From Sphingobacterium wenxiniae (GTDB lineage Bacteria; Bacteroidota; Bacteroidia; Sphingobacteriales; Sphingobacteriaceae), in NCBI RefSeq assembly GCF_900116225.1, contig NZ_FOZZ01000010.1, positions 1-64,000 on the forward strand: a stretch of DNA of 64,000 nucleotides, in the 5' to 3' direction. The notes under the pieces were generated by a model. The model saw nothing but the letters and a program-made list of their open reading frames with translations, was not told the DNA's origin and searched no databases. Position 1 is the stretch's first letter. Each line of letters begins with the position of its first letter. The position numbers and the translations under genes are program-made. This document shows, one piece after another, positions 35,861 to 45,525 of this stretch.

Positions 35861-36361
35861 TCATCTCGCGTAGGCTCTGTTAAGGGTTTGGACAACCGTT
35901 TCTACAGTGGTCATCGCCGCATCGCGCATTTTCGGATTTCCTGGATAATCCGTATCAATCGTTACACGCTTAGACTTTTCTTTATATTTGATTTCTAATA
36001 TAAAGCGAGGTACTTTCTTCCCCTCTTCGGGTGAAGTACGCGGCGTAGTCATATCATCATCCACATTCCAGAACCCCATTTCCATAGCCTTTCGGTGAAT
36101 ATACAGGAGATCATCATCTGTCAATTTGAGTTTGGTCGTTACCAATGAATCCTGATTATTCAGAAAATGGTATTTCTGCGTAGCAGAATTATACGTATTC
36201 AACATAGAGTCTGGTTCACCATATTGAAGGTCAACATATTCAAAATCCGAATATCGGTAAGGAGCGTTCTTTATCATATTGGAATAATAAAAAACACAAT
36301 AGATGAAAAAAGAACCGATGATACACAGTCCCAGAAAAATTGCTTTTGACCTTTTGCTCAT
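35861..36361 (-). CDS. Membrane-anchored protein of unknown function
   Basis: The 166-aa protein has a short basic N-terminus and one hydrophobic helix (AIFLGLCIIGSFFIYCVFYY), then an exported, charged domain with no motif that I recognise. The central part (KLKLTDDDLLYIHRKAMEMGFWN) and the later VPRFILEIKYKEKSKRVTIDTD suggest a compact alpha/beta domain. A -7 box (TATTTTTG) lies 19 nt upstream. It is monocistronic. Confidence 0.75.
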   Translation of the reverse strand: MSKRSKAIFLGLCIIGSFFIYCVFYYSNMIKNAPYRYSDFEYVDLQYGEPDSMLNTYNSATQKYHFLNNQDSLVTTKLKLTDDDLLYIHRKAMEMGFWNVDDDMTTPRTSPEEGKKVPRFILEIKYKEKSKRVTIDTDYPGNPKMRDAAMTTVETVVQTLNRAYAR

Positions 36362-36380
36362 GACAATAAATAATTTGGCG

Positions 36381-36388
36381 CAAAAATA
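36381..36388 (-). promoter_or_regulatory. -7 promoter box of the membrane-anchored protein gene
   Basis: TATTTTTG on the reverse strand, 19 nt before the ATG at 36361. Confidence 0.5.
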
Positions 36389-36452
36389 CAGAATTGCCCA
36401 CGAACCGGATACTTTTTATATGGGCTTTTATACTGCTATTGTAATTTGAATG

Positions 36453-37055
36453 TTAGATTTTAGGCGTACCACAGCGAACAAAGTACTTGTAATACCAATT
36501 ATCCCGGATATCGGATATGATGACCCCTTTACTGGTCGAAACATGAACAAATTTATTATTATGCAAATAGACCCCAACATGGTCAATGTTTTTACCACCA
36601 AACGAAAAGAAAACCAAATCGCCTTCCTGCAGTCCGTTTTCGTACTTCCTTTTCACATTATCCCCCATATCGCGTGAAGTACGCGGAAGATCTTTCCCAT
36701 AAACCCTATTATATAACAATCCCACAAAACCGGAACAGTCAACACCAGATTTACTCATTCCGCCCAATCGATGAGGGCTCCCCATCCAATCATCAATAAA
36801 ACTATAAAGCGGTGCATTGCGTAATTCCTTTACAGGAACGCCCAACAGATTAGCATAGTTCTCCATTTTCGAACCGGACAGGGCTTTATTGCGACTATCA
36901 CTTGCATCCGTCAGCACAGCTCCGCGTGAACTTGATCCTTTTGCAGGATAGTTTCGATGTGCTACTTTACGCTTCGCTCCACACGAGGAAAGCAATACCA
37001 TAATCAGCACTATACATAGCCATGTACCTGTAAATCTCCGTACCATTAGAACCAT
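36453..37055 (-). CDS. NlpC/P60 (C40) peptidase lipoprotein
   Basis: The 200-aa protein begins with a lipoprotein signal (LCIVLIMVLLSSCGAKRK). Its NlpC/P60 domain has the catalytic Cys in GVDCSGFVGLLYN and the His in NIDHVGVYLHNN. It is expected to cut peptidoglycan stem peptides (D-Glu to diamino-acid bonds) from the outer-membrane side. The ATG at 37055 lies 4 nt after a -7 box; ATG at 37046 is an alternative that gives a better lipoprotein N-terminus (MVRRFTGTW). Confidence 0.92.
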   Translation of the reverse strand: MVLMVRRFTGTWLCIVLIMVLLSSCGAKRKVAHRNYPAKGSSSRGAVLTDASDSRNKALSGSKMENYANLLGVPVKELRNAPLYSFIDDWMGSPHRLGGMSKSGVDCSGFVGLLYNRVYGKDLPRTSRDMGDNVKRKYENGLQEGDLVFFSFGGKNIDHVGVYLHNNKFVHVSTSKGVIISDIRDNWYYKYFVRCGTPKI

Positions 37056-37059
37056 ATAA

Positions 37060-37067
37060 CAAACTTA
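37060..37067 (-). promoter_or_regulatory. -7 promoter box of the NlpC/P60 gene (near-leaderless)
   Basis: TAAGTTTG on the reverse strand fits TAnnTTTG and lies 4 nt before the ATG at 37055. Confidence 0.6.
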
Positions 37068-37151
37068 AAGAAATCCACCTTGATATACAATATCAGGGGG
37101 TAAGAAGTCCCCTTTTAGACAATGGACTGACCAATTTTGCTGGTTTTTATT

Positions 37152-37159
37152 TACTTTTG
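37152..37159 (+). promoter_or_regulatory. -7 promoter box of the EamA transporter gene (near-leaderless)
   Basis: TACTTTTG fits TAnnTTTG and ends 5 nt before the ATG at 37165. Confidence 0.6.
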
Positions 37160-37164
37160 CGCCC

Positions 37165-38055
37165 ATGTCTACATTTGTAAAAATCAAAGGCATCGCCGCC
37201 GTTACGCTAGGTGCAGCAAGCTTTGGTATTCTTTCTACTTTTGTTAAAAAAGCCTATAAACAGGACTTTACCTTAGCGGAAGTTACTGGAACACAAGTGC
37301 TCCTCGGAGCCGCTTTCTTATGGTTAGCTTTCTTCCTCACCAATAAAAAGACTCTGACAAAAAAGAAATATACCCATCCTTTTTGGCTCATTATGCTATG
37401 TGGAATGAGTACCGGAGCAGTCAGCATTCTCTATTATAGATGTGTAGAACTTGTACCCGCTTCTATAGCGATTGTGCTGCTGATGCAATACATATGGATT
37501 GGAGCACTTTTGGAATGGCTACTATTCAAAAGCCCGCCTTCAAAAGTGCAAGTGATTGGCTCTATATTCGTTATTTTCGGTACCTTGTTATCTACAGGAA
37601 TTATCGAACGAGGCACAGAAACCATATCCACAACAGGCATTTTATACGGTTTATCAGCAGCAACCTCTTTTTCTCTGTTTATCATCTTGAACGGCAGGGT
37701 CGGCAATGATTATCCGGTCCTGAAAAAAAGTGCCTTAATGATTACTGGCGCTTCCATATTGGTCATGCTGGTGTTGACTCCTGTTTCCTTACTGTCGTTG
37801 GGAACATGGGAAAGTATCTTGCCTTACGCTTTGGTGCTTTCCTTATTTGGAACAGTTATCCCACCGGTTTTATTTGCTTACGGAATGCCCAAGACAGGTT
37901 ACTCCTTAGGAAGTATCCTTAGCTCTGTTGAGCTTCCCGTAGCCGTGATGATGTCCTATTTTGTCCTTCATGAACATGTTTCGCCCTTGCAATGGAGTGG
38001 CGTCATTTTTATTTTGATAGTCATTATTCTCATCAATACGTATAAAAGAAAATAA
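37165..38055 (+). CDS. EamA/DMT-family transporter
   Basis: The 296-aa inner-membrane protein has ten hydrophobic helices in two EamA repeats; the first repeat includes LAEVTGTQVLLGAAFLWLAFF and the second TGYSLGSILSSVELPVAVMMSYF. Members export amino acids or other metabolites; the substrate is unknown. It is monocistronic, divergent from the NlpC/P60 gene. Confidence 0.9.
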   Translation: MSTFVKIKGIAAVTLGAASFGILSTFVKKAYKQDFTLAEVTGTQVLLGAAFLWLAFFLTNKKTLTKKKYTHPFWLIMLCGMSTGAVSILYYRCVELVPASIAIVLLMQYIWIGALLEWLLFKSPPSKVQVIGSIFVIFGTLLSTGIIERGTETISTTGILYGLSAATSFSLFIILNGRVGNDYPVLKKSALMITGASILVMLVLTPVSLLSLGTWESILPYALVLSLFGTVIPPVLFAYGMPKTGYSLGSILSSVELPVAVMMSYFVLHEHVSPLQWSGVIFILIVIILINTYKRK

Positions 38056-38058
38056 AAA

Positions 38059-38092
38059 AGACATCCGAAGTTTTTCGAAACTTCGGATGTCT
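38059..38092. terminator. Terminator with TTCG loop after the EamA gene
   Basis: AGACATCCGAAGTTT (38059-38073) pairs perfectly with AAACTTCGGATGTCT (38078-38092) around TTCG. The arms share CCGAAGTTT with the element at 20617-20694. Confidence 0.8.
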
Positions 38093-38171
38093 ATCAAACT
38101 GCCACACAAGATTGCATCTTGTGGCCAATCACTCTATCTTTCGGACAGCCCTATTTTCGATCGTTCTAATT

Positions 38172-41100
38172 TTAGAAACTATAGCGAACACCAAATTGCA
38201 ATTGCCATGGATTACCCGATGGCGAAGCCAACCCAATGCTATTCACCGAATAATTAAACTGCTGTTGACTTTGGTCAAACCCTGTCACACGGTACAATGC
38301 TTGACTACCCAAAGATTTATTAACACCCCATTCTTTATTCAACATATTGGCGAAGTTGAAAATTTCTGCCGAAAGCTCTACGCCATGTGTTTTATAGAAT
38401 CTAAAGTTTTTGCTTACACGCAAATCTATTGTACCAAAATAACCATTGATACCACCGTTGCGCTCTGCAAAACCACCTGCATATGACGTAATAAAGTCTT
38501 TCATACTTTTGCTCGCCTCTGGATTATCTAAAATCGCCTGCAACCCGTTGCGGATAGCCTCTGGTGTACTGGACGATGTATAATCAAAAATATACGCCAG
38601 ATCATTGTCTGATGTCACAAAGTCACCATTAGTGTTTCCACCAGAACGCAAACTGTAACGTGTACCACCAAGCCCTGTATAACGTACACCAACATTTACC
38701 CCATAGAAAGTTGGCAGCGTACCGTATACCACCACCTTATGTCTGAACTGATTGTCCGAATAGGTGATTCTACCAAGATTACGTGGATCATCGACAACCG
38801 GCTGCACCAATGTTGCCGTATTCGCTACGTTACCGTTGAACGAGGTATTGTCTTTAGCATCGTTCCACGTATAGCTCACATTGATCCAACCATCTTTATG
38901 ATAGTTATATGCCCCATCCACAACAACAGCATATTGATTAATCTTACCCATACTGGTCAACTCCAATACACGGCCAAGCTTATCAGATTTTCTACCGTCT
39001 TTCCAATCAGGCTGTCCGTTGGCAGGAATACTTGCTACTGGTACAAACACCCCTCTATTCCCTTCATTTGCCAACCTGAAGAAAGAATCATCCACTAAGT
39101 TACGCTCCACGTAGGTATAGTTATTCCTACCCAAAGTCATGTAACCAGTCAAGCTCATTTTGAACTTTTCAGTGATGAACCGCGTATAGGACAAATTTGC
39201 CTTATAAACCGTTGGCACTTTCGCATCCTCGCCCGTATAATTGATTGTTGGTAATTGGTGTTGTGACAAGGAAGGTATTGCATTGATATTCTGACGATAT
39301 GCCAAGAAATCAGGTGTAGGCACATCTGCTCCGCGAACATCTACAGTCGCAAAGTTGCTACCATCAAAAGTCAGGTTATTGATAATCATATAATTATTGA
39401 TATCTGAGGCAAATATTCCTGCTCCCAAGCGCAAGTAATCTGTTTTATTCTCATTGATATCCCAGCTAAACTGCACACGCGGTTGCAAGATAAAAGAAGC
39501 CAGTTTGTTATCCGTACGGATACCCAATTCATCGTACACCAATTGATTGAATACAGCTTTCGGATAGGAAGCATAGTCCATTCTTACACCGGCAGTCATT
39601 TCCAGTCCTGCAGAAAGCTCTTTTTGCATCTGACCGTACAATCCCAAATTCATAATCGTCCCTCTAACAGAAACATCATCTTTTAAAGGAACCTCACGAT
39701 AGTAACGATAGGCTACTTGGTTCTCAAAGTTGGTCAAAGCATCCGCTCCACCGCCATCACGAATATGAAAACGACCGTTGACCTCCGAGCCGTAGATAGA
39801 TTTTGAAGTCGTGGTCATCAAATCTGCTCCAAAAGTATATTTTGCCCAATCTGTGTCGTAATACAAGTTATTGGTCAAATGAAATACATTATTTTTGAAG
39901 CTTTCCTGTGCAAAACGATGTCCACCCAATTGAATATTCGTTGCCAAGTTCGTTCCATTAATATCAGAGACAATATTTTCCACAATAGCTCTTGGGATAT
40001 AGTTCTTACCAATTTGGTCACCCTGCGTACTGTTTTGGTAAACATAAAGATGCTGTACTTTCAGTTCGTTGGTAATCCTTGGCGAAATGTCCGTACGCAA
40101 AGTAGCCAACAAGCTGTTGTCAAAGTTTTTGTCATTACCATAAGACTCCAGAATATTGATACTGGTATTGTCGCCCAATCCCATAGGATTGTAGTCATAG
40201 GTGAGGTTATTCCGCAAAGTCAACAAGTTTTTAGAATTGATCTGCCAATCCAAACGTAAAAAACCGGCATCTGAAGTTCTTTTCTTATCAATAGCTCCCA
40301 CCTGCTGACGATTTGCTACACCATACTTACTGGTTGCTATATCTAGATAACGATTCAAGCTAGACTGATTAATACGATATAAATTCTCATTGGCTCCTTC
40401 ACGAATATCAGCAATCAGTAATGAGCGATTATCCTGTTGTCTGTCCCATACAGCGAAAAAATGTAATTTATCTTTAATGATAGGCCCACCCAGAGAGAAT
40501 CCAAACTGATAAGTGGAGTAGTCTCCAATACGACGATTTCCGCGTATATCATAATTGCTGGTCAACCAGTCGGCACGGCCATAGACAAAGGCGGAACCTG
40601 TCAACGTGTTTGTTCCCGATTTGGTAGCCGCACTGATAGTACCTCCACCACTCCTACCGAACGTGACATCGTATTGGTTTGTTACGACTTTGAACTCCCG
40701 TACCGCTTCCATAGAAACGGAGTATGGCGCTCCACTTCTGCTTGTCGTTGCTCCGGCCGAGGTTGGGTTTTTCGCGTTCATTCCGTCAATCGTAAAATTG
40801 GTTGACGACCCCAATTGTCCCGAAATACTTCCACCTCGTGCCAATGGAGAAAGATCAGTTAAAGAAGTAAAGTTACGACCGTTCACAGGCAGTGAACGGA
40901 TGGTTCGTGAAGAAAATGCCGTTGCTGCCCCCAAGTAATCTTTGGTATTGGCTAAGCCTGAAGCATTGACTTCAATAGCATCCAATGCCCGCGCACTGGA
41001 TATTAAATCGACCTCAACACGCGCCACGTCACCCTGGTTCAGATACACGCCCGTAATCGCCCCCTCACCCGAAGTCAAGTGATTGACAGTAACGGTATAC

Positions 41101-41351
41101 GGACCACCTAGAGGCAATTGTTTGAAATCAAAATTTCCTCGATCGTTCGTAAGTGAACTAGCTGTGAAGCCTGTTGATTCATTCCTGACCTGCACCGTCG
41201 CATTACCAACAGCAAGGTTCTTTTCATCTTTCACGATTCCTGCAATAGAAGCCTGCGTTCCCTGCCCCATGACATTAGTCACCGTAAAAAGCAAAAGCAA
41301 GCTTAATAGCAGTAAATTAAATACCTGATTAGATTTGTACATTGATACCAT
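38172..41351 (-). CDS. Oar-like TonB-dependent receptor with carboxypeptidase-like N-domain
   Basis: The protein of about 1,059 aa has a signal peptide (LLLLSLLLLFTVTNVMGQ), a CarboxypepD_reg-like beta-sandwich (about 30-115; IAGIVKDEKNLAVGNATVQV), a plug (LPVNGRNFTSLTDLSPLA, NFTIDGMNAKNPT) and a large barrel that ends WQLQFGVRYSF. This layout matches Oar-type receptors, a subgroup of the SusC/TonB superfamily implicated in protein or signal export and adhesion. No SusD gene is adjacent. I choose ATG 41351 (41342 also possible); the upstream frame to 41375 starts in the promoter. Confidence 0.9.
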   Translation of the reverse strand: MVSMYKSNQVFNLLLLSLLLLFTVTNVMGQGTQASIAGIVKDEKNLAVGNATVQVRNESTGFTASSLTNDRGNFDFKQLPLGGPYTVTVNHLTSGEGAITGVYLNQGDVARVEVDLISSARALDAIEVNASGLANTKDYLGAATAFSSRTIRSLPVNGRNFTSLTDLSPLARGGSISGQLGSSTNFTIDGMNAKNPTSAGATTSRSGAPYSVSMEAVREFKVVTNQYDVTFGRSGGGTISAATKSGTNTLTGSAFVYGRADWLTSNYDIRGNRRIGDYSTYQFGFSLGGPIIKDKLHFFAVWDRQQDNRSLLIADIREGANENLYRINQSSLNRYLDIATSKYGVANRQQVGAIDKKRTSDAGFLRLDWQINSKNLLTLRNNLTYDYNPMGLGDNTSINILESYGNDKNFDNSLLATLRTDISPRITNELKVQHLYVYQNSTQGDQIGKNYIPRAIVENIVSDINGTNLATNIQLGGHRFAQESFKNNVFHLTNNLYYDTDWAKYTFGADLMTTTSKSIYGSEVNGRFHIRDGGGADALTNFENQVAYRYYREVPLKDDVSVRGTIMNLGLYGQMQKELSAGLEMTAGVRMDYASYPKAVFNQLVYDELGIRTDNKLASFILQPRVQFSWDINENKTDYLRLGAGIFASDINNYMIINNLTFDGSNFATVDVRGADVPTPDFLAYRQNINAIPSLSQHQLPTINYTGEDAKVPTVYKANLSYTRFITEKFKMSLTGYMTLGRNNYTYVERNLVDDSFFRLANEGNRGVFVPVASIPANGQPDWKDGRKSDKLGRVLELTSMGKINQYAVVVDGAYNYHKDGWINVSYTWNDAKDNTSFNGNVANTATLVQPVVDDPRNLGRITYSDNQFRHKVVVYGTLPTFYGVNVGVRYTGLGGTRYSLRSGGNTNGDFVTSDNDLAYIFDYTSSSTPEAIRNGLQAILDNPEASKSMKDFITSYAGGFAERNGGINGYFGTIDLRVSKNFRFYKTHGVELSAEIFNFANMLNKEWGVNKSLGSQALYRVTGFDQSQQQFNYSVNSIGLASPSGNPWQLQFGVRYSF

Positions 41352-41374
41352 ATAGATCTGTTTAATTTGATGCA

Positions 41375-41382
41375 CAAATCTA
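41375..41382 (-). promoter_or_regulatory. -7 promoter box of the Oar-like receptor gene
   Basis: TAGATTTG on the reverse strand fits TAnnTTTG; it excludes any start at 41375 and leaves a leader of 18 to 27 nt. Confidence 0.55.
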
Positions 41383-41488
41383 TTGGCAAGATATTAAGGC
41401 ATCACTAACGAAACATTATCTTAATGTTATTCAATAGTGACCTTAAAAAGAAGAAAATATTAACCTTATGTAAGGATAATAACGAACG

Positions 41489-42808
41489 CTAATGCACCAA
41501 CACTTCTGGTAGTTCTTCCACCTCCACCTCACATTGGTCTGTGATAGCGCAGAATTTCACCGGCACAATTTCGTTCACCAATAATGGATCGTAAAGTGTT
41601 CTCACCTTTACATAGTTTTTGGAAAAACCATGCATATATCCATCCTTCACATCGCCTTCAAATAACACCTCACCTACTTTTCCTAATTGCTTTTCGTAAA
41701 ATGCACGACGTTTTTTCTCCGAAAGGATATGCAACATCTTGCTCCTGTCGCTGCGTTGTACCCCTGGAACAGCTCCCTCCATTTGTGCAGCAATGGTATT
41801 TTCACGCTCAGAATAAGTAAAAACGTGCAGATAAGAAATATCCAGATCATTTAAGAAATTATATGTATCCAAGAAGTCTTCACGTGTTTCACCTGGGAAA
41901 CCTACAATCACATCAACCCCGATACAACAGTCTGGCATCAAGCTTTTAATTTTAGCTACACGCTCTGCATACAATTCGCGTTTATATCTACGGCGCATTT
42001 TAGCCAACACCTTATTACTTCCAGATTGCAAAGGCATGTGAAAATGTGGCACAAAACGTTTGGACGTGGCAACAAATTCAATAATCTCATTCGCCAGTAG
42101 ATTAGGTTCAATGGAAGAAATCCGTATACGGTCAATCCCCTCTACCTCATCTAAAGCCTTCACCAAATCCAAAAACTTGTCTTGACGCTTACCATCACGA
42201 ATACCGAAGTCTCCGATATTCACACCGGTAAGCACAATTTCTTTCACACCCGAAGCTGCTATTTCTTCTGCTTGACGGACGATATTTTCAATATTTCCGG
42301 AACGACTTGCCCCTCGTGCTAATGGAATAGTACAGAAAGTACACGAATAGTCACAACCATCCTGTACCTTGAGGAAAGTACGTGTACGATCTCCTATAGA
42401 ATAAGCAGATACGAACTGGTGGGTTTCATCAATCGGTGCATTATGAACAATAGCTTTTTCTCGCTTCGTCAAGTCGTTAATATGTTCAATGATATTGAAC
42501 TTTTCCGCTGCCCCCAATACCATATCCACACCTGGGATTTCAGAAATCTCCTGGGGTTTTAATTGAGCGTAGCACCCCACAATGGTTATATAAGCATTCG
42601 GGGAATGCTTCAAAGCCTCCTTCACTACTTTACGGCATTTTTTATCTGCATGGTCCGTTACCGAGCAGGTATTAATCACATATACATCCGCTTGACTATT
42701 AAACGGAGTCGTTTCATAGCCTGCATCTTTAAAAATCCGACCAATGGAAGAAGTCTCTGAATAATTCAGCTTACATCCTAATGTATAAAAAGCAACTTTT
42801 TTGTTCAT
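41489..42808 (-). CDS. mtaB: tRNA t6A37 methylthiotransferase (MtaB)
   Basis: MtaB converts t6A to ms2t6A at position 37 of ANN-decoding tRNAs. The 439-aa radical-SAM enzyme has an N-terminal methylthiotransferase domain with three Cys (LGCKLNYSE, NTCSVT, GCYAQ), the radical-SAM cluster CDYSCTFC, and a C-terminal TRAM-like region. I choose ATG 42808, the usual family N-terminus (MNKKVAFYTLGCKLN); the frame is open to 43000 but that part precedes the promoter and overlaps thyA. Confidence 0.93.
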   Translation of the reverse strand: MNKKVAFYTLGCKLNYSETSSIGRIFKDAGYETTPFNSQADVYVINTCSVTDHADKKCRKVVKEALKHSPNAYITIVGCYAQLKPQEISEIPGVDMVLGAAEKFNIIEHINDLTKREKAIVHNAPIDETHQFVSAYSIGDRTRTFLKVQDGCDYSCTFCTIPLARGASRSGNIENIVRQAEEIAASGVKEIVLTGVNIGDFGIRDGKRQDKFLDLVKALDEVEGIDRIRISSIEPNLLANEIIEFVATSKRFVPHFHMPLQSGSNKVLAKMRRRYKRELYAERVAKIKSLMPDCCIGVDVIVGFPGETREDFLDTYNFLNDLDISYLHVFTYSERENTIAAQMEGAVPGVQRSDRSKMLHILSEKKRRAFYEKQLGKVGEVLFEGDVKDGYMHGFSKNYVKVRTLYDPLLVNEIVPVKFCAITDQCEVEVEELPEVLVH

Positions 42809-42818
42809 AACAATTTTG

Positions 42819-42826
42819 CAAAAATA
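42819..42826 (-). promoter_or_regulatory. -7 promoter box of mtaB
   Basis: TATTTTTG on the reverse strand, 10 nt before the ATG at 42808. Confidence 0.55.
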
Positions 42827-42921
42827 CATAAAAAGAAGCAAAATGTCAGTTGTTGAAAAATTGTGATATGTCCATGATATAAAAACAAGTATCTTCGTAT
42901 CCATACAATTCGAACTTTCAC

Positions 42922-43743
42922 ATGAAACAATATTTAGATTTACTGAAACACGTATACGAAAACGGAGTGGACAAAACAGACCGTACAGGCACAGGCACAC
43001 GCAGTGTTTTTGGTTATCAGATGCGTTTCAATCTTAAAGAAGGATTTCCGGTAATAACGACCAAGAAATTGCACCTCAAATCCATCGTTCACGAACTTAT
43101 ATGGTTTCTAAAAGGCGAAACCAACATCAAATACCTAAAAGACAACGGCGTGAGCATCTGGGACGAATGGGCTGACGAAAATGGCAATCTTGGCCCTGTA
43201 TACGGCTCTCAATGGCGCTCCTGGCCTACACCGGACGGACGACACATCGACCAGATTACACAGGTCATCCATCAACTGAAAAAATCACCCGATTCCAGAC
43301 GCATCATTGTATCGGCATGGAACGTGGCTGAAATAGAGCACATGGCTTTACCGCCTTGCCATGCCTTCTTTCAGTTCTATGTCGCTCCAGCGCAACCCGA
43401 GAAAGGTATTCTAAAACCTCAACTCTCTTGCCAACTTTACCAACGCAGTGCCGACATTTTCTTAGGCGTGCCTTTTAATATTGCATCATACGCTTTATTG
43501 ACTATGATGGTCGCTCAGGTATGTGATATGGAAGCTGCAGAATTTGTACATACTTTCGGCGATGCACACATCTATAGTAACCATTTTGAGCAGACCGAAT
43601 TACAATTGAGCCGCACACCGAAACCGCTTCCACAGATGAAAATCAATCCAGAAGTGAAAGATCTTTTTGATTTCAAATTCGAGGATTTTGAATTGGCCAA
43701 CTATGAGTCCCATCCACATATTAAAGCTCCGGTAGCAGTTTAA
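42922..43743 (+). CDS. thyA: Thymidylate synthase
   Basis: ThyA methylates dUMP to dTMP with methylene-THF. The 273-aa enzyme has nucleophile C146 in [11 protein letters not shown], and also [12 protein letters not shown], the [20 protein letters not shown] region and [22 protein letters not shown]. It precedes folA (122-bp gap), which regenerates the THF that ThyA oxidises. A -7 box is not clear; TATCTTCG at about 42890 is one mismatch off. Confidence 0.97.
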   Translation: MKQYLDLLKHVYENGVDKTDRTGTGTRSVFGYQMRFNLKEGFPVITTKKLHLKSIVHELIWFLKGETNIKYLKDNGVSIWDEWADENGNLGPVYGSQWRSWPTPDGRHIDQITQVIHQLKKSPDSRRIIVSAWNVAEIEHMALPPCHAFFQFYVAPAQPEKGILKPQLSCQLYQRSADIFLGVPFNIASYALLTMMVAQVCDMEAAEFVHTFGDAHIYSNHFEQTELQLSRTPKPLPQMKINPEVKDLFDFKFEDFELANYESHPHIKAPVAV

Positions 43744-43865
43744 GATTTAGGGGTAAAAAAAAGAAGAAAGAATCAAGAGCAAAGAAGAAAAAAGTTAGTA
43801 AATATCAGAGATAAGCCATATAGCACAAACTGTGTCTAATATCTAATGTCTGACATCTCATAAAA

Positions 43866-44360
43866 ATGAATAATTTAAAAATAACCTTAATTGTAGCAGC
43901 TGCTGAAAATAATGCTATTGGGAAAGACAATAAGATGCTTTGGCACCTGCCCGATGATTTCAAATACTTCAAACGCAACACCATGGGGCATTCCGTGGTT
44001 ATGGGGCGCAAAACCTTCGAATCCATTGGAAAGCCCTTGCCGGAACGTCGCAATATCGTCATTACGCGCGACCAGAATTGGCTTGTCGACGATGTGGATG
44101 TTGCCAATTCCATTCAAGAGGTTATGCTCTATTGCAGGGACGAACGTGAGATTTATATTATCGGTGGAGCAAATATATACGAACAGACTTTACCCTTAGC
44201 ACATAAGGTGTTACTTACGCGGGTGCATACCACGATAGATGGCGATGCTTACTTCCCTGAACTTCCAACTGACCAATGGGAGCTAAAACAACAGGAGTAT
44301 CATAGTAAAGACGAAAAGCATGCTTATGACTTTACATTTGAGGTCTGGGAAAAGAGGTAA
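43866..44360 (+). CDS. folA: Dihydrofolate reductase
   Basis: FolA reduces dihydrofolate to THF with NADPH. The 164-aa enzyme shows ENNAIGKDNKMLWHLPDDFKYFK (substrate loop with Trp and Asp), MGRKTFESIGKPLPERRNIVITR and YIIGGANIYEQTLP. It belongs functionally with thyA upstream. The gap between the two genes holds purine-rich and TAATATCTAA-type repeats. Confidence 0.97.
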   Translation: MNNLKITLIVAAAENNAIGKDNKMLWHLPDDFKYFKRNTMGHSVVMGRKTFESIGKPLPERRNIVITRDQNWLVDDVDVANSIQEVMLYCRDEREIYIIGGANIYEQTLPLAHKVLLTRVHTTIDGDAYFPELPTDQWELKQQEYHSKDEKHAYDFTFEVWEKR

Positions 44361-44363
44361 GAT

Positions 44364-44855
44364 TTAGAAAATCAGCTCAAGGACTTCTCCTGACAAACCA
44401 TCGAAGTCTTTAAATTCCTTCGACACAAAACCATTCTTCAGCAAGATTTTTCGAGATGGCAGATTCTGAGGATCAATAATAGCAAACAACTTACGGCAAG
44501 TAGGTTGTTTGTATGCGCTATCAACCAATATTTGTGCAGCTTTACTGGCTATCCCTTGTCCCCAATAAACTGGCAGAACAACATAGCCAAGTTCCGCTTC
44601 TTCACACTCTACACTACTTATTTCCAGCTTTGCCAATCCGATAAAATCACCGGAGAGCGCATCTAAAATTTTAAAGTTACCAAAATACGGATGCAGCGTA
44701 TTATTCGCCAATATTTCGGCAAACAATCTTTCCGCTTCATCCTGAGGAAGCGCTCTTTCGGTAATCATCGCCATAACCGTTGCATCACTCACCAACTGGA
44801 AGTAATACAAAAAATCATTGGCCGTAAATTTTTCCAATCGGATAGTCTTGCTCAT
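44364..44855 (-). CDS. GNAT-family N-acetyltransferase (RimJ/RimL type)
   Basis: The 163-aa enzyme has the GNAT fold with the acetyl-CoA loop in YVVLPVYWGQGIASKAAQIL (Q/R-x-x-G-x-A-like) and late CRKLFAIIDPQNLPSRKILLKNGF, typical of the RimJ/RimL branch that acetylates protein N-termini or small amines. The substrate is unknown. It converges on folA with a 3-bp gap. Confidence 0.88.
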   Translation of the reverse strand: MSKTIRLEKFTANDFLYYFQLVSDATVMAMITERALPQDEAERLFAEILANNTLHPYFGNFKILDALSGDFIGLAKLEISSVECEEAELGYVVLPVYWGQGIASKAAQILVDSAYKQPTCRKLFAIIDPQNLPSRKILLKNGFVSKEFKDFDGLSGEVLELIF

Positions 44856-44892
44856 TTTTCAGGGTTGGAATTATAAAAAACTATACAAAAGC

Positions 44893-44920
44893 AAAAAGCT
44901 CCAACCTTTCGGTTGGAGCT
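44893..44920 (-). terminator. Terminator of rplS
   Basis: AGCTCCAACC (44897-44906) pairs with GGTTGGAGCT (44911-44920) around TTTC; the reverse strand continues TTTTT. Confidence 0.88.
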
Positions 44921-44944
44921 CTCAATATCTCTACTGTGTTGAAA

Positions 44945-45292
44945 TTACACGCGTTTTGCTTTAATACGAGCTGCTTTACCAGTAAGGCCACGTAAGTAGA
45001 ACAATTTAGCACGACGTACTTTACCTACACTGTTCACTTCAATTTTTTGAATGTTTGGCGAGTTTACAGGGAAAATACGTTCTACACCAATCCCGTTAGA
45101 GATTTTACGCACGGTAAAAGTAGCGTTAGTACCTTCGCTGTTTAATTGGATAACGACACCTTGGTACACCTGTACACGCTCTTTGTTTCCCTCGCGAATT
45201 TTATAATGTACACTAACAGTATCTCCTGCTTTGAAAGCGGGAATTTCATTTTTTGTTACCGCTTGTTCTTCTACAAATTTTACTAAATCCAT
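44945..45292 (-). CDS. rplS: 50S ribosomal protein L19
   Basis: L19 sits at the 30S-50S interface. The 115-aa protein has [32 protein letters not shown], and the signature [20 protein letters not shown]. Here it is monocistronic with a long leader (about 115 nt) and its own terminator. It is the last core gene before the tRNA-Pro and the integrated element. Confidence 0.97.
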   Translation of the reverse strand: MDLVKFVEEQAVTKNEIPAFKAGDTVSVHYKIREGNKERVQVYQGVVIQLNSEGTNATFTVRKISNGIGVERIFPVNSPNIQKIEVNSVGKVRRAKLFYLRGLTGKAARIKAKRV

Positions 45293-45413
45293 GATTTCGA
45301 GTAATTATTAACGATTTATTCCTGTAAAAAATCGGAATGCAATATTACAGCTTTTTCTTGAATTAAAAAAATACTTTTGCAATATTCCTGCCCCTCTTCT
45401 TATCAAGTGCGTG

Positions 45414-45421
45414 CAAAGGTA
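45414..45421 (-). promoter_or_regulatory. -7 promoter box of rplS
   Basis: TACCTTTG on the reverse strand fits TAnnTTTG and predicts a leader of about 115 nt. The length leaves room for autoregulation, but no fold was established. Confidence 0.5.
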
Positions 45422-45525
45422 GTGATTATTTTTATTAATCTATATAGTTTTTTTCTTTTTTATCCACAGTCCTTTCCTGCCTTTTCCACAGGTCGTGAAA
45501 AAATATATTGCAATCAATGAAGCGG

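Noticed and set aside
38101..38125. Imperfect hairpin GCCACACAAGAT / ATCTTGTGGC as terminator of the Oar-like receptor
   Set aside because: A bulge and the absence of a T-run on the reverse strand make it weak; the stronger terminator 38059-38092 probably serves both genes.
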